Source of the DNA: JACMNW01 sp043721855
GTDB lineage: Bacteria > Pseudomonadota > Alphaproteobacteria > Rhodobacterales > Rhodobacteraceae
Reading direction: 5' to 3'
Assembly: GCA_043721855.1 (NCBI GenBank)
Contig: JAYSPY010000065.1
Location: 1-33,718, forward strand
Length of the DNA stretch: 33,718 nt
This document shows positions 8,875 to 16,175 of this stretch, in pieces. A program made the position numbers and the translations under genes. Positions within the stretch are counted from its first letter, which is position 1, and every line of letters begins with the position of its first letter. Under the pieces are notes generated by a model that saw only the letters and a program-made list of their open reading frames with translations, did not search any database and was not told the DNA's origin.

Positions 8875-9870
8875 ATGACCCCCGCTGTCACCTTCCAAGC
8901 CGTGTCACGCCATTTCGGCACCGTTCGTGCCGTGGACGGCGTTGATCTGACCATTGCGGAAGGGTCGTTCTTTGCGATGCTTGGGCCATCCGGGTCAGGT
9001 AAAACCACCTGCCTGCGGCTGATTTCGGGGTTCGAAAAACCGAACCGCGGCGTGATCCGCATTTTTGGCGACGATGTGTCGAATACCCCGCCGCATCTGC
9101 GCAACGTCAATACGGTGTTTCAGGATTACGCGCTGTTTCCACACATGAACGTGCGTGACAATGTGGCGTATGGCCTGATGGTCAAAGGCGTGGGCCGCAC
9201 GCAACGCTATGCAAAGGCCGACGCCATGCTGGCTTTGGTCAAGCTGGATACCTACGGCGACCGCAAGCCATCGCAACTTTCGGGCGGGCAGCGGCAGCGC
9301 GTGGCACTTGCCCGTGCCTTGGTCAATGAACCCCGCGTTTTGCTGCTGGACGAGCCCTTGGGCGCGCTGGATCTGAAACTGCGCGAGGCGATGCAGGATG
9401 AATTGAAAACCCTGCAACAGCGGCTTGGCATTACTTTCGTGTTCGTCACCCATGATCAGGGTGAAGCGCTGTCGATGGCCGATAACCTTGCCGTTTTCAA
9501 CGATGGCAAAATTGCGCAGATCGGCACGCCGTCTGACATTTACAGCAAACCCCGCACCAGATTTGTGGCCGATTTCGTTGGATCATCGAACGTGCTGCCC
9601 CCCGACATTACCCAAAGCCTTGGCGGGCCTGCCGCATGGTCCAGCCTACGACCAGAGTCGCTGCGCATCACCGCCGCTGGCGGCGCGCAGTTGTCCGGCC
9701 CCGTCACCAGCTTGCGCTACCTCGGCGCTGGCAACCGCATCACCATCGCCGCACCCGGCGGGGCCGAGGTGGCGGCAATCATTCCCGCAGGCCACCCTGT
9801 GCCGCAACAAGGCCAGACCATTGGCCTGACGTTTGATCCATCAGCCTTGCATGTGATGGAGGGGGCATGA
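8875..9870 (+). CDS. ydcT: ABC importer ATPase, YdcT/PotA-like
   Basis: A 331-residue cytoplasmic ATPase. I start at ATG 8875 because upstream codons would run into the GC-rich inverted repeat, and because MTPAVTFQAVSRHFGTVRAV is the normal N-terminus of the PotA/YdcT family. Walker A is GPSGSGKT at 37-44, followed by the Q-loop region (VFQDYALFPHMNV), the signature LSGGQRQRVALARAL, Walker B LLLDEPLGALD, and the H-loop THDQGEA. The last third is a TOBE-type regulatory domain. It powers import through YdcU and YdcV. It is separated from ydcS by a palindromic repeat and from ydcU by 70 bases, but gene order and direction support one operon. Confidence 0.93.
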   Translation: MTPAVTFQAVSRHFGTVRAVDGVDLTIAEGSFFAMLGPSGSGKTTCLRLISGFEKPNRGVIRIFGDDVSNTPPHLRNVNTVFQDYALFPHMNVRDNVAYGLMVKGVGRTQRYAKADAMLALVKLDTYGDRKPSQLSGGQRQRVALARALVNEPRVLLLDEPLGALDLKLREAMQDELKTLQQRLGITFVFVTHDQGEALSMADNLAVFNDGKIAQIGTPSDIYSKPRTRFVADFVGSSNVLPPDITQSLGGPAAWSSLRPESLRITAAGGAQLSGPVTSLRYLGAGNRITIAAPGGAEVAAIIPAGHPVPQQGQTIGLTFDPSALHVMEGA

Positions 9871-9940
9871 TCACCCTACACAGCGCCTGCCGCAAAAATA
9901 TTCGCCGCAAATTTTCAGTGGTGCAATTCCGGGCCAAGCC

Positions 9941-10873
9941 ATGACCGCCATCATCCCCGCGCGCGGCCTTGCTGACGCCCTGACCAGCCTGTTCTGGCGC
10001 AAACCCACCGTGCTGCTGGCCCTTCTGATCGCCCCGCCGCTGATCTGGCTGGGCGTGGTCTATGTGGGGTCTTTGCTGGCCCTGTTGCTGCAAAGTTTCT
10101 ATTCCATCGACGAGTTTTCCGGGCTTGTGGTGCCGGAATTTACGCTTAAAACCTACGCCGAATTGTTGCGCCCGCAGAATTTCGACATCATCCTGCGCAC
10201 CCTGTTGATGTCGGCTCTCGTCACCATAGCCTCGGCCATCATCGCTTTCCCCATCGCCTATTTCGCCGCCCGCTATGCAAAGGGCCGCTGGAAAGCCGTG
10301 TTCTATCTGGGCGTCATGCTGCCGCTATGGTCCAGCTATCTGGTCAAGGTTTATGCGTGGAAGCTGATCCTCGCCAAGGAAGGTATCATCACCTGGGCCG
10401 CCGAAGGGCTGGGGCTTGGCTCTGTGTTAACCGCCCTTCTTGCGACCCCAGTGGTCGGCGGCAATTCTTTGTCCACGTCGTATATCGGCACGTTTCTGGT
10501 GTTCGTTTATGTCTGGCTGCCGTTCATGATATTACCAATGCAGGCGTCACTGGAACGGGTGCCAACGTCGATGCTGGAGGCGTCTGCCGACCTTGGCGCA
10601 ACCCGCGCGCAGACATTCAGCACGGTCATTCTGCCCCTCGCCCTGCCCGGCGTCATCGCAGGGTCTATCTTTACGTTTTCGCTGACAATGGGCGATTACA
10701 TCATCCCGCAAATCGTCGGCACCTCGGCGCGCTTCATCGGGTTGGCGGTCTATCAACAACAGGGCACCGCCGGAAACCTGCCGCTGGCCGCCGCATTTGC
10801 TGTGGTGCCGATTGTCATCATGCTGGTTTACCTCGCCCTTGCCAAACGCGCGGGGGCTTTCGATGCCCTCTGA
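9941..10873 (+). CDS. ydcU: ABC importer permease, YdcU/PotB-like
   Basis: A 310-residue inner-membrane protein with about six hydrophobic segments, the first near residues 27-50 (LLALLIAPPLIWLGVVYVGS). The cytoplasmic EAA loop that docks on the ATPase is visible as LEASADLGATRAQTFSTVILPLALPGVIAG. Size and order match E. coli YdcU and the PotB family. With YdcV it forms the heterodimeric channel. The start at 9941 is the first in-frame ATG that precedes the first membrane helix. The stop overlaps the start of ydcV by 11 bases, implying coupled translation. Substrate is inferred, by operon context, to be putrescine or a related amine. Confidence 0.92.
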   Translation: MTAIIPARGLADALTSLFWRKPTVLLALLIAPPLIWLGVVYVGSLLALLLQSFYSIDEFSGLVVPEFTLKTYAELLRPQNFDIILRTLLMSALVTIASAIIAFPIAYFAARYAKGRWKAVFYLGVMLPLWSSYLVKVYAWKLILAKEGIITWAAEGLGLGSVLTALLATPVVGGNSLSTSYIGTFLVFVYVWLPFMILPMQASLERVPTSMLEASADLGATRAQTFSTVILPLALPGVIAGSIFTFSLTMGDYIIPQIVGTSARFIGLAVYQQQGTAGNLPLAAAFAVVPIVIMLVYLALAKRAGAFDAL

Positions 10874-11672
10874 TAACCGCGCCCCCCTTGGCCTGAAAAT
10901 CGGCGCAGCCTTGGGCCTTGCCTTTCTGCATCTGCCGATCGTTCTGATCTTCCTTTACGCCTTCACGACAGAAGACCGCAGCTACCAGTTCCCGCCGCCC
11001 GGCCTGACGACGAAATGGTTTGCCGTGGCGTGGAACCGCGCCGATATCTGGCCGCCGATGATGTTGTCGTTGCAGGTGGCGGCCATATCCACCGCCTTGG
11101 CGCTGGTGCTTGGCACGCTGGTGTCCGCCGCCATGGCGCGGACCAAATTCTTTGGGCGCGAACAAATATCGCTGCTGATCATCCTGCCCATCGCCCTGCC
11201 CGGCGTGATCACCGGCATGTCACTGCGATCTGCGTTTTCGATCATGGATATCCCGTTTTCCACCCTGACCATCATCCTTGGCCATGCCACGTTCTGCATC
11301 GTCATCGTCTATAATAACGCCGTCGCCCGCATGCGCCGCCTTTCCGGTGGCATCATGGAGGCATCGGCCGACCTTGGTGCCAACGCCTTCCAGACCTTCC
11401 GCTATATCCTGCTGCCCAACCTCAGCTCTGCCCTGTTGGCAGGCGGCATGCTGGCCTTTGCCCTGTCGTTTGACGAGGTGATCGTGACCACCTTTACCGC
11501 GGGCCAACAATCGACCCTGCCGATCTGGATGCTGCAGGAACTGGTACGCCCGCGCCAACGCCCGGTCACCAATGTGGTAGCAATTGTGGTGTTCATGGCC
11601 ACCATCATCCCCATTCTGTTCGCCTATTACGTCACGCGCGGCGGGTCTGAGACCGCAGGCGCAGGAAAATAA
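10863..11672 (+). CDS. ydcV: ABC importer permease, YdcV/PotC-like
   Basis: A 269-residue inner-membrane protein, close in size to E. coli YdcV. The start is taken at ATG 10863 (MPSDNRAPLGLKIG) since it leads directly into the first membrane segment (ALGLAFLHLPIVLIFLYAF); a longer frame upstream lies inside ydcU. The EAA loop is present as MEASADLGANAFQTFRYILLPNLSSALLAG. About six membrane segments are seen. It overlaps ydcU by 11 bases and is followed by patD after 14 bases, with a GAAGGA ribosome site for patD in that gap. It pairs with YdcU as the second half of the translocation channel. Confidence 0.92.
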   Translation: MPSDNRAPLGLKIGAALGLAFLHLPIVLIFLYAFTTEDRSYQFPPPGLTTKWFAVAWNRADIWPPMMLSLQVAAISTALALVLGTLVSAAMARTKFFGREQISLLIILPIALPGVITGMSLRSAFSIMDIPFSTLTIILGHATFCIVIVYNNAVARMRRLSGGIMEASADLGANAFQTFRYILLPNLSSALLAGGMLAFALSFDEVIVTTFTAGQQSTLPIWMLQELVRPRQRPVTNVVAIVVFMATIIPILFAYYVTRGGSETAGAGK

Positions 11673-11686
11673 CGAAGGATCGTCCA

Positions 11687-13129
11687 ATGGACACCAAACA
11701 TCCCACAATTTCCACATCGCTGCTGGTCGGCCACACGTTCGAGGCAGGCCAAGACGCGCGCGAGAAAATCTTGAACCCGCGCACGGGCGGTTTGATACTG
11801 GAGGTTCCAGAGGCATCGACGGGCCAAGTGGACCGCGCTGTCGCGAGCGCCCGCAAAGCCTTTGATCCCTGGTCGCGCACCACACCGGGGGAACGATCAG
11901 CCGCCCTGCTGCGCATCGCCGACCGGATTGAACGTGATGCCCATGATTTCGCCGCACTGGAGGCGCTGAATTGCGGCAAGCCGATCAATCTGGTGTTGAA
12001 CGACGAACTGCCCGCCGTGGTCGATTGCTACCGCTTTTTCGCAGGGGCCGTGCGCAACCAACATGGCGCGTTGTCTGGCGAGTATCTGGCAGGCCACACA
12101 TCCATGATCCGGCGCGATGCGGTGGGGGTGATTGCGTCGATTGCGCCGTGGAATTACCCCTTGATGATGATGGCGTGGAAGCTGTGCCCGGCCATTGCGG
12201 GCGGAAATTCGGTGGTGTTCAAACCTTCCGAACAAACGCCACTGACCGCACTGAAACTGGCGCATATTCTGGCCGAAGAACTGCCTGAGGGCGTGGTGTC
12301 GGTGCTCACCGGGCGCGGGCAAACTGTTGGGTCTTATCTGATCAATCACCCCGGAATTGATATGATCAGCCTTACTGGCGATGTGGCGACCGGCAAGAAA
12401 ATGCTGGATGCCGCCGCGAAATCGGTCAAACGCACGCATCTGGAACTGGGCGGCAAAGCCCCGGTTATCGTCTGCGATGATGCCGATATTGCCGAGGTGG
12501 TAGACGGTCTGCGCGCGTTTGGCTTCTACAATGCAGGTCAGGATTGCACCGCCGCTTGCCGGATTTATGCGGGCAAAAAGGTGTATGACAAGCTGGTGGC
12601 GGATTTAAGCGCCGCCGTCTCCACCATCCAGCTTGGCAATGCCGATGATACGACCAACGAAATCGGCCCGCTCATTTCCCTGCGCCAGCGCGACCGGGTT
12701 GCCAGCTTCGTCAACAGCGCCCGTGATGTGGCGCATATCGAAATTACGACAGGTGGCGAGGTGATGCCTGACGGATATTATTACCGCCCCACTGTGGTGG
12801 CAGGCGCGCAGCAATCCGACGAAATCGTGCGCCGCGAGGTGTTCGGCCCCGTCGTATCGATCACGCCCTTCGGTGACCTAGACCAAGCCATCACCTGGGC
12901 CAATGACAGCGACTATGGCCTCGCAAGTTCCGTCTGGACCCGCGACGTCGGCCGCGCCATGAGCACCGCCGCCCGCCTGCGCTACGGCTGCACCTGGGTA
13001 AACACGCATTTCATGCTGGTGAATGAGATGCCGCATGGCGGGTTGAAGCAATCAGGCTATGGCAAGGATTTAAGCGGCTATGCGTTGGAGGATTACACCG
13101 TGGTTCGGCATGTGATGGTGAAGCATTGA
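11687..13129 (+). CDS. patD: Gamma-aminobutyraldehyde dehydrogenase, PatD-type
   Basis: A 480-residue NAD-dependent aldehyde dehydrogenase. The catalytic cysteine is C287 in NAGQDCTAACRIYA and the general base is E253 in HLELGGKAP. The Rossmann-like cofactor domain shows SIAPWNYPLMMMAWK and KPSEQTPLTALKLA. From memory, E. coli PatD shares long stretches, including GEYLAGHTSMIRRD, NAGQDCTAACRIYA, GLASSVWTRDVGRA-like and the C-terminal LEDYTVVRHVMVKH. PatD oxidises 4-aminobutanal, made from putrescine by a transaminase, to 4-aminobutyrate. Its position 14 bases after ydcV, the same place as in E. coli ydcSTUV-patD, supports import and breakdown of putrescine in one operon. The transaminase is not in the window. 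Confidence 0.93.
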   Translation: MDTKHPTISTSLLVGHTFEAGQDAREKILNPRTGGLILEVPEASTGQVDRAVASARKAFDPWSRTTPGERSAALLRIADRIERDAHDFAALEALNCGKPINLVLNDELPAVVDCYRFFAGAVRNQHGALSGEYLAGHTSMIRRDAVGVIASIAPWNYPLMMMAWKLCPAIAGGNSVVFKPSEQTPLTALKLAHILAEELPEGVVSVLTGRGQTVGSYLINHPGIDMISLTGDVATGKKMLDAAAKSVKRTHLELGGKAPVIVCDDADIAEVVDGLRAFGFYNAGQDCTAACRIYAGKKVYDKLVADLSAAVSTIQLGNADDTTNEIGPLISLRQRDRVASFVNSARDVAHIEITTGGEVMPDGYYYRPTVVAGAQQSDEIVRREVFGPVVSITPFGDLDQAITWANDSDYGLASSVWTRDVGRAMSTAARLRYGCTWVNTHFMLVNEMPHGGLKQSGYGKDLSGYALEDYTVVRHVMVKH

Positions 13130-13190
13130 GGGGGGGCGTGTGACAAGGTTTCTTGCTTCGGTAAAGCTGCTTTAACTGAATCAGTTTTGT

Positions 13191-13255
13191 ACCACAAATG
13201 CGTCTCAGTGCTGCCTGAATCATTTCGTGATTAGCTCTATCTAAAGATTTGTGGT
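13191..13255. promoter_or_regulatory. Inverted repeat upstream of the small ORF/fic pair
   Basis: ACCACAAAT (13191-13199) is repeated in inverted form as ATTTGTGGT (13247-13255), 47 bases apart, in the AT-richer gap between patD and the small ORF. Such paired half-sites upstream of a toxin-antitoxin-like pair could bind an autoregulator or allow looping. No clear -35/-10 pair could be assigned, so this is only a candidate operator. Confidence 0.35.
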
Positions 13256-13294
13256 TTACCATTTTTTGGACGAACAGTAGAAAGGCGTGCCGAC

Positions 13295-13483
13295 ATGGGT
13301 AACTTACACACGGACCCTGCGCTTCTGAAGGCACTGTCAGAGGCAGCATTGCGTTCTCTGACGGCCGAACAAGTTCACCTCCAAAAGGTGTCCTTCATAA
13401 TGGGGTCACTTGCTGAGGACAGCACAATAACGCGCGCCCGCGTGGAAGAAGTATTGCGTAAACTGGACGGCGTTCCCGCTTAG
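13295..13483 (+). CDS. Small protein paired with Fic; candidate antitoxin
   Basis: A 62-residue protein with no signal peptide; AAAGG precedes the ATG. The predicted helical N-terminal half is followed by QKVSFIMGSLAEDS and a helix ARVEEVLRKLDG. It ends 14 bases before fic, and the TAGGA around its stop could serve as the fic ribosome site, so the two are very likely co-transcribed. Class I Fic toxins are held off by a separate small antitoxin with an [S/T]xxxE[G/N] helix. Here SLTAEQ (residues 21-26) matches except for the last position. I do not recognise a named family for this ORF. The antitoxin role is inferred from position, size and this partial motif only. Base use is more AT-rich than in neighbouring operons. 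Confidence 0.65.
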   Translation: MGNLHTDPALLKALSEAALRSLTAEQVHLQKVSFIMGSLAEDSTITRARVEEVLRKLDGVPA

Positions 13484-13497
13484 GATTTGTCTTTTTC

Positions 13498-14118
13498 GTG
13501 ATACTTTTTGAACTTACAAATAGCGAACAGCACCCTGTATATCAGGCTCTGGAAATCTCTAATGGGGAAAGACATTATAGCTTTCTGCAATCTGTCGTAG
13601 CGGCCTCTATTGACGTTGGCAGGCCTTGCCTATCCCAGTATGTGCTCAAGGCGATTAACTATCACGCGATAGCCTGTCTCCATACGAATGCGGGAGAATT
13701 TCGGCCTTGCGAAGTTGAGGTAGGGACGCACCGGCCTCCCCAACACTTCCGAGTTGCGGCTTTGATGGATGACTTCGTAAATGACGTCAATCGCCATTGG
13801 GAGGCGCAAGATCCGGTTGCATTGGCAACTTACGTTCTGTGGCGACTAAATCACATCCACCCGTTCATCAATGGGAACGGTCGAACAGCTCGCGCGGCGT
13901 GCTATTTTGTGCTTTGTGTCAAAGCAGGGGGCTGGCTAAAAGGGACGGTGATTTTGCCCGAACTTATCCGCCAGAATCGTGCGGAACATGTCGAAGCGCT
14001 GCGCAAAATTGATGATTCATATGCCAATGGTCGGACGGACTTGGCGCCGCTTCATGAAATGCTTGAGCGACTGCTTAAGGAGCAACTTGCGACAAACGGC
14101 GTGCCCGTAGATCAATAG
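13498..14118 (+). CDS. Fic-family protein (probable AMP-transferase)
   Basis: A 206-residue protein with a GTG start at 13498; AGGA lies 11 bases upstream. The Fic core is clear: HPFINGNGRTAR at residues 121-132, with the catalytic histidine H121 and the anion-binding loop GNGR, preceded by the expected helical region. Fic enzymes move AMP or another nucleotide part from a cofactor to a hydroxyl of a target protein. The usual acidic residue (HxFx[D/E]GN) is Asn here, so metal binding may differ. No inhibitory [S/T]xxxE[G/N] helix is evident at either end of the protein itself, which fits control by the upstream 62-residue partner. The gene is AT-richer than its surroundings, and a hicB relic follows it, which suggests horizontal gain. 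Confidence 0.88.
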   Translation: MILFELTNSEQHPVYQALEISNGERHYSFLQSVVAASIDVGRPCLSQYVLKAINYHAIACLHTNAGEFRPCEVEVGTHRPPQHFRVAALMDDFVNDVNRHWEAQDPVALATYVLWRLNHIHPFINGNGRTARAACYFVLCVKAGGWLKGTVILPELIRQNRAEHVEALRKIDDSYANGRTDLAPLHEMLERLLKEQLATNGVPVDQ

Positions 14119-14133
14119 TTTCTCCCCCCCCCT

Positions 14134-14271
14134 TCACCCCGCCGCCTTCCCCAATACCTCCTCCGCCCATTGGTTCAAACTTTTCCCCGCCAGTTCCGCC
14201 GCCAGCACGGCCTTGCGGTGCACCTCGTGCTTCACCCGAAACATCATTTGGCCAGACAAGGCGTGTTGCGG
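14134..14271 (-). pseudogene. Relic of a HicB-type antitoxin gene (C-terminal part)
   Basis: On the minus strand the frame from 14271 to the TGA at 14134-14136 reads ...LSGQMMFRVKHEVHRKAV and then LAAELAGKSLNQWAEEVLGK. This is the C-terminal ribbon-helix-helix part of HicB antitoxins, whose hallmark is SGQ-[basic/hydrophobic]-HR.A...A...G.SLNQW. A TAA at 14272-14274 closes the frame just upstream, and I could find no HicB N-terminal domain in any frame further up, nor a hicA. It is therefore a truncated remnant convergent with fic. A short translated peptide of 37 residues from ATG 14247 remains possible. Confidence 0.7.
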
Positions 14272-14312
14272 TTACCTGACCAGCACAGTGTGGGTTGCCA
14301 CATATCCAACCC

Positions 14313-14341
14313 AAAAAAAGGGCGAGGGTTTCCCCCCGCCC
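14313..14341 (-). terminator. Rho-independent terminator of the peptidoglycan-binding gene
   Basis: Read on the minus strand: GGGCGGGGG, loop GAAA, CCCTCGCCC, then seven T. A nine-pair stem with one G-T pair and a T run, 45 bases past the stop codon at 14386. Confidence 0.85.
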
Positions 14342-14385
14342 ATACTCGTAGCTGCACATCACTCGTTAAAAACTCGTTACGAACC

Positions 14386-14865
14386 TCAGTAGATCAGGCT
14401 GTCATACACAGCATAAGCGCCATTGCGCGATGCCAGTTGTTGGCCTTGACCATTGTCGCGGGCATAGGCGGCGACGGCGTTGTAGGTGCCAGGGCCAAAG
14501 GAGCCATCTATGCTGGAATAATAATAGCCCTGACGCGAAAGCTGGCGCTGGATGGCCACCCGTTCCGACCGCGAATAACTGTTGAAGGCCACGGCGGCGG
14601 CAGTGTCATAAACGCTGGTGCGGTACACGGGGCGCGGCTGGTACACCGGTGCCGGCTGCACATATTGCGGTTGCACATAGCGCGGTTGTAGCTGGCGAAT
14701 GGCGCGGTCCTGGCGGATCAGGCCGTTGATGATCAGCGCAGTTGCAGCACCGGCGACAAAGTTACGCTCGTTGCGGCCAAAGGCGTTTGCAGGGGCGGCA
14801 GCGGTGAAAGCCAGTGCCAAAGCGGTGACCGACGCGATGACAGAATTTTTGACTGCGGGCAGCAT
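14386..14865 (-). CDS. Exported peptidoglycan-binding-domain protein
   Basis: A 159-residue protein starting at ATG 14865, which has AAAGGA just upstream and gives a clean Sec signal (MLPAVKNSVIASVTALALAF, cleaved after ANA). A longer frame exists upstream, but its first 36 residues are not signal-like. The middle is rich in Gln, Pro and Tyr with repeats of the type RYVQPQYVQPAPVYQP. The last 70 residues look like a PG_binding_1 domain: SRSERVAIQRQLSRQGYYYS, then IDGSFGPGTYNAVAAYARDNG. It probably sits in the periplasm and touches the cell wall. It has its own terminator downstream. No catalytic domain is visible, so it is structural or a cofactor rather than an enzyme. Confidence 0.75.
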   Translation of the reverse strand: MLPAVKNSVIASVTALALAFTAAAPANAFGRNERNFVAGAATALIINGLIRQDRAIRQLQPRYVQPQYVQPAPVYQPRPVYRTSVYDTAAAVAFNSYSRSERVAIQRQLSRQGYYYSSIDGSFGPGTYNAVAAYARDNGQGQQLASRNGAYAVYDSLIY

Positions 14866-15023
14866 GTCGTGTCCTTTCGGGAAGTGACGGAGCAAGTTGG
14901 CTCGTTTCGATGAAATGAACATGGACCCTGGGCCAACGTTATGCAAAATCACCGCGTTGCTATGCGATAACATACAACTAATTCATTGTTTTAATGATAT
15001 TAAATATCAAGTTCCCGTTTGCG

Positions 15024-16175
15024 CTAGACAAATGCCCGTGCTGCCGCTTGGCCCGCCCAGCGCCCGGTTGCCCAACATGAGGTCAGCAAATAGCCCCCGG
15101 TTGGTGCTTCCCAGTCCAGCATTTCACCGCAAACGAACACGCCGCGAATCGCCTGTAGCTGCAATTCATCCGTGACGGCGGCACGGGTGATCCCGCCCGC
15201 CACCGATATCGCCTCATCCATCGGGCGCGGGCCTTGATGATGGATCGGCAATGCCTTCACGGCGTCGCCCAAGGCCATGCCACGGCCAAATTCCATGATC
15301 AAAGCCACCGCCACCGGGGCCAGCCCCAGCTTGCGCAAACAATTCGCCGTCGTCTCGCCGCGGCGCATCCGCGACAGTCGCGTCTCAACCTCGGGCAGTG
15401 CCACATCCGGCATGAAATCCAAGGTCAGGTCCGCACCATCGCGCACCGGGCGGGATACGGCATAAATGCCGCCACCCTCCAGCCCCTTGGCGGAAACGAT
15501 AAATTCCCCCCGTTCGCGCTGGGTGCCAGCCATCAAGGCCGCTCCCTTGACAGGCATCCCGAAAAACCGCGCCATATGCGGCGACCATTCAACGGACAAG
15601 CCCATATTCGCGGGCTTGAACGCCGCAAGTTCCACGCCCCTGTCATGCAGCCACGGCACCCAAGCCGCGTCCGACCCCAGCCGCGCCCAACTGGCGCCGC
15701 CCAGGGCAAGCACGGTCACCGCAGGTGTCAGCACCCTGCGCCCAAGCGGCGTATCAAACGCGAAACCATCACCATCAAACCCTGCCCAACGCCAACGGGT
15801 GCGGATGTCCACACCCAAACCTGCCAAGCGCACCAGCCATGCGCGCAGCAACGGGGATGCTTTCATCGCTTTCGGGAACACCCGCCCCGATGATCCGGTG
15901 AACACCTCTTGCCCAAGCGCGCGGCACCAATCCTGCACTTCATCGGGGCCAAATGCGGCCAGCATCGGGGCTAGCCAAGGGCTGTCAAGCCGTGCCTGAA
16001 ACAAAGCCAAATCTTCGGCCTTGGTGACGTTGAGGCCTGATTTTCCCGCCATAAGGAACTTGCGGCCGACCGTTGGCTTACCTTCACACACCACCACAGA
16101 TTTCCCGGCCATGGCAAGTTCTTCCGCCGCCATCAGCCCCGCAGGACCTGCCCCGATCACCAGCGCAAAGGTCAT
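15024..16175 (-). CDS. FAD-dependent flavoprotein, TIGR03862/HI0933-like
   Basis: A 383-residue flavoprotein. The dinucleotide-binding motif VIGAGPAGLMAAEEL lies at residues 6-20, followed by the second hallmark of the HI0933-like family, GRKFLMAGKSGLNVTKAED. The C-terminal end shows CGEMLDWEAPTGGYLLTSCWATGRWAG, the other FAD-contact region. No membrane segments. The family is widespread but its substrates are not known. The ATG overlaps the end of mscS by four bases, so the two genes are translationally coupled in one minus-strand unit, although no functional link between them is obvious. Confidence 0.88.
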   Translation of the reverse strand: MTFALVIGAGPAGLMAAEELAMAGKSVVVCEGKPTVGRKFLMAGKSGLNVTKAEDLALFQARLDSPWLAPMLAAFGPDEVQDWCRALGQEVFTGSSGRVFPKAMKASPLLRAWLVRLAGLGVDIRTRWRWAGFDGDGFAFDTPLGRRVLTPAVTVLALGGASWARLGSDAAWVPWLHDRGVELAAFKPANMGLSVEWSPHMARFFGMPVKGAALMAGTQRERGEFIVSAKGLEGGGIYAVSRPVRDGADLTLDFMPDVALPEVETRLSRMRRGETTANCLRKLGLAPVAVALIMEFGRGMALGDAVKALPIHHQGPRPMDEAISVAGGITRAAVTDELQLQAIRGVFVCGEMLDWEAPTGGYLLTSCWATGRWAGQAAARAFV

